Assembly (NCBI GenBank): GCA_902783745.1 | Contig: CACZRY010000055.1 | Coordinates: 1-27,541, forward strand | DNA length: 27,541 nt | Direction: 5' to 3' | DNA from: an uncultured Erysipelotrichaceae bacterium | GTDB lineage: Bacteria > Bacillota_I > Bacilli_A > Acholeplasmatales > Anaeroplasmataceae | Shown: piece by piece, positions 7,246-15,669 of the stretch | Layout of the letters: each line of letters opens with the position of its first letter | Numbering within the stretch: the first letter of the stretch is position 1 | Translations under genes and position numbers: made by a program | The notes under the pieces: generated by a model | What the model saw: the letters and a program-made list of their open reading frames with translations, nothing else | Told to the model about the DNA's origin: nothing | The model's database searches: none

Positions 7246-9762
7246 CTAATCTGAAGACCCAAAGATTTGGTCTAACTGGAATGAATCAACTAAAATATCT
7301 CTTGGCTTAGTACCAGCCTTAGGTGACACAATTCCTCTTTCTTCTAGTATTGCAACAACTCTTGATGCTCTATTAAATCCAAGACCAAATTGATTTTGAA
7401 TTGCGTTAATTGAACAAGCTTGTCCATCTACACAGAATCTTGCAACAGATTCAATTAATTCTTCTGATTCACTATTTGCTTTACCTGAAGATGAACCACC
7501 TGATGCTCCACCTTGGCTCTTTTGTAAACTATCTCTTAATTCCTCATGAGTAAATACATAATCAGGTTCATAAGATGTTGTTAAATATGAACAAATTCCT
7601 TCAATTTCAGAATCAGAAATATATGCACCTTGTGCACGAATTGGATTACCATTATTCTTAATGATCATATCACCACGTCCTAGTAATTCTTCTGCACCTG
7701 TTTCATCAAGAATAACTGATGAGTCAACTGATGAAGCAACACGGAAGGCAATACGACATGGGAAGTTTGCCTTAATTGTACCATTAACGATATCTGCAGT
7801 AGGTCTTTGTGTTGCAAGTATTACATGAATACCGCAGGCTCTAGCTTTTTGTCCTAATCTGACAATTGAATCATTTACTTCACTACCACACTGCATAATT
7901 AAATCATTAAATTCATCTACAATAATTACATAATAAGGTAAATTTTCTAAATTAAGTTCTGGATGATCCTTTTGCTTTTGAATATAATCACCGATATTTC
8001 TAACTCTATTACGTTGGAATACCATATATCTTCTATCCATTTCTGTACAAGCCCACTTTAATGCTTCACCTGCTTCATCAGGTTCAGTTAAAACTGGAGT
8101 TGCAAGATGTGGAATATCTTCATAGAATGACATTTCAACCTTCTTAGGGTCTACTAATATTAATTTTAATTGTTCAGGTGAATTCTTTGTAATAAGTGAG
8201 CATAGTATTGTATTAATACATACTGATTTACCTGATTGAGTTGCACCAGCAATTAAACAGTGAGGCATTGATGTAATATTTTCATATACAGGAGTACCAT
8301 CAATATTTTTACCTAATACAACATTTAATGGCTTACCATCAAGTAAGAATGAATCCGAACAAATATCACCAAACTTAACTACATCAGCCTTATCATTTGG
8401 TGCTTCAATACCAACTGTAGCTTTTCCAGGAATAGGTATTTGTAATCTAATTGATGGTGCTTTTAATACCATTTTTAGGTTATCTACAATATTACCAAAT
8501 TTCTTAACATTTACACCTGTTGCAACGCCAACCTCATATAATGTGAAGGCAGGACCCTTTGTATATGCAACAACTTCACCATCAATTCCGAATGCTTTTA
8601 AAGTCTCGTTAATGATAGTCTTCTTTTCCTCAAGCCATTGTGGATGTAAATCAATATTTCCATCACTCTTAGGGAATAATTTCTTATATGGTACCTTATA
8701 ATTCTTATATTTATTAACCTCAACCTTAGGCTTTGGTGCCTCCTTTTTAGGCTCAGGCTTTGGCATAGAATTCATTTCTTGTGCATTATTTCTTAAAGAA
8801 ACATCTTCTTTTGGTTTAGATACTCTAGATATATTATCTAATCCTCTTACAGTATTTTCACCCTCATGTCCTGGTACAACAGTACCGCCCTTAGACATAC
8901 GTATTGCATCCTCAATAGACATTTCTTTAGATACTGCAGGATTCTTATAATTCTTTTGTTCTTCAGTTAAGTCTGGCTTTTTAACATCATCATCAAAGAA
9001 TAAATTTGGAGTCTTTAAATTTGGTACATTATCAAATGATAAATCACTTGAATCAACATCATTTTTAATTTGTTTTAAAGCTTCTCTATCATTATCCTTT
9101 TCTTCCTTTTCATTCTTAATTAAGAAAGATGGAATATTAGCCTGTTTAGGCTTATCTAATGATTCATCATATCCATTGAAGCTAAAGTCCTTAGGCTCAT
9201 CTTCAATATCCTCATCTAAATCAATATGAATTTTGAATTCTGGTTCATCATTTTCAGTATTCATTTGTTCTAAATTAGAATCAAATGAAATATCATCATT
9301 TGTATTAGAATTAGTATCATCATCTATATCTAATTCATCAACATTAGATGCAATAAGACTATCTAACATAGTAGAACGATTAACCTGCTTAGGCTTAATC
9401 TTTTGAAGCTTAGAATCATCATATTCTCCGCCACCAATTTCTTTAAGCTTTTCATTATCTAAAATTTGGAATTCATAGTACTCACTACCATGCTTTTTAA
9501 TAACATCTTCTTTTGATAAATGCTTTGCTTCTTCATCTCTTAAATAATCATATGCATCATCAACATCATTATATCCAGAATTATCAATGAAACTCTTTTT
9601 ATCAGCAACATGAGTACCAAAATATGGACTTGCTACCTGAGTAGGACGAAATTTTCTTCTTTCAGCGATATGCTCATCAGCTCTATATTCCTGAAAAATT
9701 TCAAAGTTTTCATCATTATCTTCAATTATAACTGCTTCTTGTTTTTTCTTTTTAGTAAACAT
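7246..9762 (-). CDS. ftsK: FtsK/SpoIIIE-type DNA translocase lacking an N-terminal membrane domain
   Basis: Hexameric ATP-driven DNA pump used in chromosome segregation at the septum. The 838 residues divide into an acidic, low-complexity N-terminal region (1-350), an alpha domain (about 355-465), a beta RecA-like motor with Walker A GATQSGKS at 506-513 and Walker B VIIVDEFND at 612-620, ATQRPTADIVNGTIKANFPCRI at about 650-671 (shown in part by ATQRPT), and a gamma winged helix (about 766-826) of the type that reads polar DNA motifs. Canonical FtsK has four N-terminal membrane helices; I see no hydrophobic segment here. FRPTQVASPYFG at 38-49 looks like a conserved linear motif. GAGGG precedes the ATG, and the gene starts 2 bases after the upstream membrane-protein gene, a possible anchor. 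Confidence 0.93.
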   Translation of the reverse strand: MFTKKKKQEAVIIEDNDENFEIFQEYRADEHIAERRKFRPTQVASPYFGTHVADKKSFIDNSGYNDVDDAYDYLRDEEAKHLSKEDVIKKHGSEYYEFQILDNEKLKEIGGGEYDDSKLQKIKPKQVNRSTMLDSLIASNVDELDIDDDTNSNTNDDISFDSNLEQMNTENDEPEFKIHIDLDEDIEDEPKDFSFNGYDESLDKPKQANIPSFLIKNEKEEKDNDREALKQIKNDVDSSDLSFDNVPNLKTPNLFFDDDVKKPDLTEEQKNYKNPAVSKEMSIEDAIRMSKGGTVVPGHEGENTVRGLDNISRVSKPKEDVSLRNNAQEMNSMPKPEPKKEAPKPKVEVNKYKNYKVPYKKLFPKSDGNIDLHPQWLEEKKTIINETLKAFGIDGEVVAYTKGPAFTLYEVGVATGVNVKKFGNIVDNLKMVLKAPSIRLQIPIPGKATVGIEAPNDKADVVKFGDICSDSFLLDGKPLNVVLGKNIDGTPVYENITSMPHCLIAGATQSGKSVCINTILCSLITKNSPEQLKLILVDPKKVEMSFYEDIPHLATPVLTEPDEAGEALKWACTEMDRRYMVFQRNRVRNIGDYIQKQKDHPELNLENLPYYVIIVDEFNDLIMQCGSEVNDSIVRLGQKARACGIHVILATQRPTADIVNGTIKANFPCRIAFRVASSVDSSVILDETGAEELLGRGDMIIKNNGNPIRAQGAYISDSEIEGICSYLTTSYEPDYVFTHEELRDSLQKSQGGASGGSSSGKANSESEELIESVARFCVDGQACSINAIQNQFGLGFNRASRVVAILEERGIVSPKAGTKPRDILVDSFQLDQIFGSSD

Positions 9763-9764
9763 AT

Positions 9765-10670
9765 CTAATCCCTCTTTAACATACTTATAGTTTCATCTAT
9801 ATTTCTTTCATATTTTAAATCATCATTTGATAAAACATATGGGTATCTTTTTAATGACATATCGTCACTAGCTTCTTTTTTATTTGCTTCTTCATTCTCT
9901 TTTTCAAGTGATTTTTTATTCTCAATTATTTCTTTATCAAGCTCATTATAAAGCTCTTCTACATTAGTTTCTAAATCAACTTCTTTTTGGAATACCTTCT
10001 TAGAATAAATCTTATAAGTCTCTTCACCTACAATCGCAATTACTATTAAGCATAACTTGTTAATAATAATTCCAATAGTATTATTAATAACTAAAGTACG
10101 AAACCATGTAGCTGGATTAATAACATTTAATACCTTCTTTACCTTTTGGAACTTCTTATTAGCATTAACAGTAGTTTTAAATGCTTTAGATGAAGTAACA
10201 TTAATTGTTGTTTTTGATAACGCAACTATTTGAGAAACTTTTAATCTAAGTAATAATCTTAAACCTTTTCTATTCAATAGTTCATCTATTCTCTTTTGAA
10301 TATAACCAATTAAAACAACAATTTCATCAACACTTAATTCTAATAATGGATGCTTAGAATTAGGATAATATCTAGATGCAATCTCTAAAGCTAGGTCAGA
10401 AACAATATTTTTACAATAAGCTGGTTTTGACAAATCACCTCTTAAACTTTTATCCTTAAAAGTTTTTTGTGCCTCTAAAACCATTCTTTTAACATCACTA
10501 TCCTGTAATGAATCCTCTTCTGTTTTAACAATGTATCTTTTATCATGCAAAGATAATAATACTAATAAAACATAAATTAAAAGAATAATAATCGCACCAA
10601 AAAATACTCCAATTAAAAAGCTTAGGATTGATGAGAAATCTATTCTTATTGGGAATGTAAAATTAAACAT
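9765..10670 (-). CDS. Unknown membrane protein directly upstream of ftsK
   Basis: I do not recognise a family. The 301-residue protein has a strong membrane segment at about 14-41, a basic alpha-helical cytosolic region rich in Lys/Arg/Leu (about 45-185), a second hydrophobic stretch at about 190-217 that could cross or lie on the membrane, and a highly charged coiled-coil-like tail (about 230-265). The start is the ATG at 10670, since the in-frame ATG at 10685 overlaps the GGGAGG ribosome binding site. It opens the operon with ftsK, lepB, rbgA and rnhB, and its stop is 2 bases before the ftsK ATG. The tight coupling and the lack of membrane helices in FtsK suggest, as inference, that it could tether or regulate the translocase. 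Confidence 0.8.
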   Translation of the reverse strand: MFNFTFPIRIDFSSILSFLIGVFFGAIIILLIYVLLVLLSLHDKRYIVKTEEDSLQDSDVKRMVLEAQKTFKDKSLRGDLSKPAYCKNIVSDLALEIASRYYPNSKHPLLELSVDEIVVLIGYIQKRIDELLNRKGLRLLLRLKVSQIVALSKTTINVTSSKAFKTTVNANKKFQKVKKVLNVINPATWFRTLVINNTIGIIINKLCLIVIAIVGEETYKIYSKKVFQKEVDLETNVEELYNELDKEIIENKKSLEKENEEANKKEASDDMSLKRYPYVLSNDDLKYERNIDETISMLKRD

Positions 10671-10677
10671 ATTAATA

Positions 10678-10683
10678 CCTCCC
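10678..10683 (-). promoter_or_regulatory. Ribosome binding site that moves the start of the ftsK-upstream gene
   Basis: GGGAGG on the minus strand lies 7 bases before the ATG at 10670. The earlier in-frame ATG at 10685 abuts this motif and has no site of its own. Confidence 0.8.
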
Positions 10684-10694
10684 ATAATACTTAT

Positions 10695-10723
10695 ATTATA
10701 GTATAATCAAGAATAAATTTAAA
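10695..10723 (-). promoter_or_regulatory. Promoter of the membrane protein-ftsK-lepB-rbgA-rnhB operon
   Basis: A perfect TATAAT (10695-10700) with TTTAAA (10718-10723) 17 bp upstream on the minus strand. The leader would be about 18 bases. It is divergent from the HAD gene promoter in the same 116-bp gap. The -35 is weak. Confidence 0.55.
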
Positions 10724-10739
10724 GAATATTAAATTGAAA

Positions 10740-10775
10740 TTGAAAATTATTTATAAATAATATAATATTATTTAT
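10740..10775 (+). promoter_or_regulatory. HAD gene promoter with an overlapping palindrome
   Basis: TTGAAA (10740-10745) and a perfect TATAAT (10761-10766) lie 15 bp apart, a little short. An inverted repeat with 11-bp perfect arms (10753-10763 and 10765-10775, one-base centre) covers the -10 box and ends just before the ribosome binding site. All its bases are A or T, so chance is a real alternative to an operator. Confidence 0.45.
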
Positions 10776-10786
10776 GAGGCGATAAG

Positions 10787-11551
10787 ATGAATTACTTATG
10801 TTTAATGGATTTCGATGGTACACTTACTAACAATTTAATAGATTTAACTTCTGATTCAAAACTATTATTAAATAACTTTTTAAAAGATAATAAAATGTGT
10901 ATTATATCAGAAGAAAAATTCAATACTCTTTTGGATTGGATTAATAATAATGGTATTAAATGTGATATTGCATCTATTTCATCATCTATAGCAAAGATTA
11001 ATGATTCTTATTACTATTCTTCTATCAGTTCAATTACAATAATGGATATAATTAATAAATTTAATAATTCAATTTATACGACATTTGGTGAAGCAAAAGA
11101 CTTTAGCTTCGTTACACATTATAAAGATAGATTAAAATTCTTCTATCCTAAGAATTTTATTATAAAAGATATAATTGATTCAGATATTTTAACTATTAAT
11201 ATTGCAATTTCTAACGATAAATCTGATGATTTAAAAAAATACTTAAATGAATCTAATTTATATTTTGAATCTATTGGAAAAGATAAAAATAGAGAAATAT
11301 TAAGAATAAAAAAAGAAATATTTAATAAATTAAAAATAGGGAAAATTTTAAAAAATATTTATAAAGATTATAAGGTAATTGCAATCACAGACTCAATATC
11401 TGATCTAGATATGTTTAAAATATCAGATATTACCATTGCAATGAAAAATGGAGATAATGAAATTAAAAAAATGGCCCAATATATTACTGAATTTGATCAG
11501 GAACATAATGGAGCCATTAAAATGTTAGATTATATCTGCCATCTTAAGTAA
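10787..11551 (+). CDS. HAD-superfamily (Cof-type) hydrolase
   Basis: Predicted phosphatase of the haloacid dehalogenase superfamily. Motif I is DFDGT at residues 8-12, with Asp8 as the predicted phospho-aspartate nucleophile and Asp10 as acid/base. The C-terminal metal-binding motif reads TDSISDLDMF at 201-210 (Asp202, Asp206), in place of the usual GDxxND. A Lys-rich stretch at 174-189 could supply the motif III lysine. The region between (about 80-180) would be a type IIB cap. Its 254 residues are typical of Cof-like sugar-phosphate phosphatases, but the substrate cannot be read from sequence. GAGG lies 9 bases before the ATG. It is one of only two plus-strand genes and its last 27 bases overlap the end of the MutS-like gene on the other strand. 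Confidence 0.83.
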   Translation: MNYLCLMDFDGTLTNNLIDLTSDSKLLLNNFLKDNKMCIISEEKFNTLLDWINNNGIKCDIASISSSIAKINDSYYYSSISSITIMDIINKFNNSIYTTFGEAKDFSFVTHYKDRLKFFYPKNFIIKDIIDSDILTINIAISNDKSDDLKKYLNESNLYFESIGKDKNREILRIKKEIFNKLKIGKILKNIYKDYKVIAITDSISDLDMFKISDITIAMKNGDNEIKKMAQYITEFDQEHNGAIKMLDYICHLK

Positions 11552-13231
11552 ATAGATTGCATTTGTAGTATCTGATACACCATTTTTAATTTTATAATCA
11601 AAAGTAATTTTATCATCAATATATTCTTCATTAAAATGATAATTTTTAATTCCTTCTTCTTTTGATAATTCAAAATCATGAGTAGAAATAATAAATATAG
11701 TATCAGAATCTAATAATTTTTTAATAACCTTAGCTGAGGCATTAACTCTATCATTAGTGTTAGTGCCTTTAAATATTTCATCAACTAAAATTAAACATCT
11801 TTCTTCATTATAATATTTCATCATTTCTTTCATTCTTAATATTTCTGCATAGAATGTAGAAATGCCTTCATTTAACATATCGTTTGCACGTAATGAAGTT
11901 AAAACCTTTAATCGTGGTGCTTTAAATGATTTAGCTAAGCATAATCCACCTGCCATATATAATATTTCATTTATAGCTAATGTTCTCATAAAAGTAGTTT
12001 TACCACTCATATTAGAACCAGTTAAAATTATACCATGGTCAAATTTGATATCATTTGGAACACAATTTTTAATTAAAGGATGATACATTTCTTCTACATC
12101 AATTATTGAATCTTTTAAAGGTAATGTATATATATTATTATCAATTCCTACATTTGCAAGCGATAACGCAACTTCTACTTCTGCAATATCATCAAATGTA
12201 TTCTTTATATTAGATACCTTTAAAGTATTAATGTTATAATATAGAATCAACCAAAAATCACTAATAAATAATGTATTTAATATAACATCAATTATCGCAT
12301 TCTTTTTTAAATTAAAAAGACCATAAATGCTTTTTAATTTTTTAATATATATAACTTCATTTGATAAATTATTTTTTATTTCATCAAATCTTTTGGTAGA
12401 TATTTTATTATTAATAATTACATTACTTACATATAAATATGCATTTGATGTATCTTGATACATTCCACCATCTAATTTAAATATTTCATTTTGTAAAAAT
12501 ATTTTACAAAAGAATAAATTTGTGATTAAAAATATAATTAAAATAAATGGATTTAAACCTAGTAATAAAACAAGTATTGCATAAGATACCATACCTAAAA
12601 AAGATAATAAAGGTAATATATGAGTAATTTTAAATTTAATCTTATTTTTACTTACACTCATTAATTCATCATAATTTACCTTTTTAGTATTTTTAAAATG
12701 GTAAAGTGATGCCTCTATATCAATTGAATCTTCATTTTTCGCAAATTCATTTACCATTAAAGAAAAATCTTCTGACATTTCTTTAGGATTTGTAAGTTGG
12801 TTTGCTAAAAGAATTCTACCCTTTTTAGTTTTTGCTGATGTTAAATATTGATATAAGGAATTTCTACCAAATAAATCTAAATCAGATATCTTATAATCAT
12901 TTTTATTTTTAAAATCTTCACCTAAATCATTAAAAGAATTTAGTTTTAATTCTCTTCTGTTTAAATGAGTTTTATAACATTTATCCTTATCCAATAATGA
13001 TTCATAATATTTATAATATTTATTAGTAAGTATTATAAATAATAAAAATATTATTAAAGTTATAAATATTATTATTCCATAAATAAGATATTCTTTTAGA
13101 GAAAACAATAAAATAAATTCTATAACAAGTACAAGCAGTAAGAATAATCTTACTGCTGAAATGATACTTGTTATTTTTTTATATTTTTTTAAAGAATCTA
13201 AAAGATTATCAATCATCTTAAATTCTAACAT
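11525..13231 (-). CDS. Membrane-anchored MutS-like ATPase
   Basis: The C-terminal third is a MutS-type ABC ATPase: Walker A GSNMSGKTT at 405-413, STFYAEILRMKE at 458-469, Walker B LILVDEIFKGTN at 480-491 and STHD at 516-519. The MutS mismatch-recognition domains are absent. Instead, hydrophobic segments at about 25-70 (probably two helices), 204-244 and perhaps 312-332 suggest membrane attachment. The length, 568 residues, matches a poorly characterised Bacillota group annotated as MutS family proteins with N-terminal membrane helices. A role in mismatch repair is not supported. AGAGG precedes the ATG at 13231. It starts 14 bases after glgP in the same operon, an odd setting. It ends inside the HAD gene with no visible terminator. 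Confidence 0.85.
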   Translation of the reverse strand: MLEFKMIDNLLDSLKKYKKITSIISAVRLFLLLVLVIEFILLFSLKEYLIYGIIIFITLIIFLLFIILTNKYYKYYESLLDKDKCYKTHLNRRELKLNSFNDLGEDFKNKNDYKISDLDLFGRNSLYQYLTSAKTKKGRILLANQLTNPKEMSEDFSLMVNEFAKNEDSIDIEASLYHFKNTKKVNYDELMSVSKNKIKFKITHILPLLSFLGMVSYAILVLLLGLNPFILIIFLITNLFFCKIFLQNEIFKLDGGMYQDTSNAYLYVSNVIINNKISTKRFDEIKNNLSNEVIYIKKLKSIYGLFNLKKNAIIDVILNTLFISDFWLILYYNINTLKVSNIKNTFDDIAEVEVALSLANVGIDNNIYTLPLKDSIIDVEEMYHPLIKNCVPNDIKFDHGIILTGSNMSGKTTFMRTLAINEILYMAGGLCLAKSFKAPRLKVLTSLRANDMLNEGISTFYAEILRMKEMMKYYNEERCLILVDEIFKGTNTNDRVNASAKVIKKLLDSDTIFIISTHDFELSKEEGIKNYHFNEEYIDDKITFDYKIKNGVSDTTNAIYLLKMADII

Positions 13232-13245
13232 AAAAACCTCTTATT

Positions 13246-15669
13246 TTACTTATCAAACTTAATTGGCTTAGTATGCCAAATATCCCTATTGTATTCTCTC
13301 ATTGTTCTATCTGTTGTGAAATAACCAGACATTGCTGTATTAACAATTGAAGCACTTAACCACCTAGATTGATCTTTATATAATTCATTTAATTCTTCAT
13401 GTGCTTGAATATATGATGCAAAATCCTTTAATACAAAATAATTATCTGAATATAATAGATTGTCTCTTATTGCATCAAATTCACCCTGACCTACATTTGT
13501 AAAGAATCCATTAGTTAATTGATCAATTACAGTCTTAACTCTATCATCTGAATTATAAATATCCATAGGATTATATCCACCATTTCTATAAATAGATGTA
13601 ACCTCTTCAGCATTCATACCAAATATTTCGATATTATCTTCACCAACGAAATTAGCAATTTCAACATTAGCACCATCAAGTGTACCTAAAGTAATTGCAC
13701 CATTCATCATAAATTTCATATTAGATGTACCTGATGCTTCTTTAGATGCAGTTGAAATTTGTTCTGATATGTTTGCTGCTGGCATGATAGTTTCTGCATA
13801 TGTAACATTATAGTTAACAACAAATACAACTTTTAAATATTTGTTTGTTTCAGGATCAGTATTAACCTTATCAGCAATTGTGTTAATTAATTTAATAATC
13901 TTTTTCGCAAACCAATATCCTGGTGCGGATTTAGCACCAAATATAAATGAATGTGGTACATAATTATTTCTAAATTCAATATCTTCTTTTAATCTATTAT
14001 AAACATACATAATATGTAAGGCATTCATAAGCTGACGCTTATACTCGTGTAATCTTTTAACTTGTATGTCAAAAATAGAATTTACATCTAAGGATACACC
14101 TTGAGATTCAAATATCTTATTAGCTAAAGCGGCTTTTCTTGCCTGCTTCATCTTATAGAATCTCTTTTGTAATTCTTTATCATCCTTATATTTTAATAGT
14201 TTCTTTAATTCCTTTTCAGGATCACTTACCCAATTTGGACAATAATCATTTAAAATATCTCTTAATTCTGGGTTTGTATGTAGACACCATCTTCTATGAG
14301 TAATACCATTTGTCTTATTATTAAACTTATTTGGATAATAATCATTAAATGTTTTCATTTCAATATTCTTTAGAATATCTGTGTGAAGCTTTGCAACACC
14401 ATTAACTGAGAATGAACCATGTATTGCAAGATTAGCCATATGAACTCTACCATCTTTAATGATTGCCATATCATATGCTTCTTTAGAATTAGAACCGAAT
14501 TTTTCTTCAAATTCAATTAATAATCTTCTATTAATTTCTTCTGTTATAGTATAAATTCTTGGTAATAAGCGTTGGAAAATATCAACAGGCCATTTTTCTA
14601 ATGCTTCAGCTAAAATTGTATGGTTTGTATAAGCACATGTATTTTTAGTTATATTCCATGCTTGATCCCATTCAAGACCATATACGTCAACTAATAATCT
14701 CATTAATTCTGGGACAATTAATGCAGGATGGGTATCATTAATATGGAAGCATAAATGCTTATCTAAATCCTTAACAGAATCATATATTTTAACATGACGT
14801 CTTACTGCTGATGTAACACCTGCAGAAACAAAGAAATATTGTTGTTTTAATCTTAAAATTTTACCTTCTAATGTATCATCATTTGGATATAACATTGATG
14901 ATATTTCTCTTATGTTTCTATGATAATTAAATGCATCATCAGGATATGTAGATGCTGGTTCACTACTCCATAATCTTAATGTAGTAACAAAATTATTTCC
15001 ATCACCAATAATAGGAATATCATAAGGTACTGCTTTTACATATTCTGCATCCTTATGGTTTACTAAAAGCTTGCCATTACCTAATGATTGAATATCAATA
15101 TAACCATAGAATGGTATTTCAACAGCTTCTTCTGGTTTTCTTATTTCCCAAACGTTAACATCCTTTAGCCAACGATCTGGGTGTTCAACCTGGTATCCAT
15201 TTTTAACACCTTGCTCAAAAAATCCATAACGGTATCTAATACAGTTGCCAATTACAGGTAAGCCTAGTGAAGCAACAGAGTCCATAAAACAAGCTGCAAG
15301 TCTACCTAAACCACCATTACCTAATCCGGCATCAGTTTCTTGATGTTCAACCTCATTAATATCTATTCCTAAATCAGAAAATGCATCCTTTACGATATTA
15401 TAAACACCTGCATTCATAAGGTTGTTAGTAATCATTCTTCCCATTAAAAATTCCATTGAGAAATAAACGACTTCCTTAACACCTTTTTTATAACATGCTT
15501 GTTCTGTATCATGCCAGTTTTTTGCAATATACATTCTTAACATCTCACCTAATACAACGTATTGTTGATAAGATGTTGAATCCTTAAATTCAATTGCATA
15601 TTTGTTTTCTACATTTGAAATAAATTCTTTTTTAAATAATTCTTTATCATCGAAATATGGGTAATTCAT
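13246..15669 (-). CDS. glgP: Glycogen/starch phosphorylase
   Basis: Glycogen phosphorylase (GT35) releases glucose 1-phosphate from the non-reducing ends of alpha-1,4 glucan using PLP. The 807 residues show GLGNGGLGRLAAC at 115-127, the NDTHPAL block at 311-317, VKRLHEYKRQ at 537-546, and the PLP site EASGTSNMKFMMNG at 644-657 with Lys652 as the predicted Schiff-base lysine, followed by LDGANVEI. Length and motifs are those of a full bacterial enzyme. The ATG overlaps the glgB stop by one base (TAATG) and AAGGA lies upstream inside glgB, so the two are probably translationally coupled. No glgC, glgA or glgX is visible nearby. Confidence 0.97.
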   Translation of the reverse strand: MNYPYFDDKELFKKEFISNVENKYAIEFKDSTSYQQYVVLGEMLRMYIAKNWHDTEQACYKKGVKEVVYFSMEFLMGRMITNNLMNAGVYNIVKDAFSDLGIDINEVEHQETDAGLGNGGLGRLAACFMDSVASLGLPVIGNCIRYRYGFFEQGVKNGYQVEHPDRWLKDVNVWEIRKPEEAVEIPFYGYIDIQSLGNGKLLVNHKDAEYVKAVPYDIPIIGDGNNFVTTLRLWSSEPASTYPDDAFNYHRNIREISSMLYPNDDTLEGKILRLKQQYFFVSAGVTSAVRRHVKIYDSVKDLDKHLCFHINDTHPALIVPELMRLLVDVYGLEWDQAWNITKNTCAYTNHTILAEALEKWPVDIFQRLLPRIYTITEEINRRLLIEFEEKFGSNSKEAYDMAIIKDGRVHMANLAIHGSFSVNGVAKLHTDILKNIEMKTFNDYYPNKFNNKTNGITHRRWCLHTNPELRDILNDYCPNWVSDPEKELKKLLKYKDDKELQKRFYKMKQARKAALANKIFESQGVSLDVNSIFDIQVKRLHEYKRQLMNALHIMYVYNRLKEDIEFRNNYVPHSFIFGAKSAPGYWFAKKIIKLINTIADKVNTDPETNKYLKVVFVVNYNVTYAETIMPAANISEQISTASKEASGTSNMKFMMNGAITLGTLDGANVEIANFVGEDNIEIFGMNAEEVTSIYRNGGYNPMDIYNSDDRVKTVIDQLTNGFFTNVGQGEFDAIRDNLLYSDNYFVLKDFASYIQAHEELNELYKDQSRWLSASIVNTAMSGYFTTDRTMREYNRDIWHTKPIKFDK

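Noticed and set aside
8224..8247. FtsK Walker A reads GATQSGKS instead of GATGSGKS
   Set aside because: The changed residue is a variable position of the GxxxxGK[ST] loop; the essential Gly, Lys and Ser are present.
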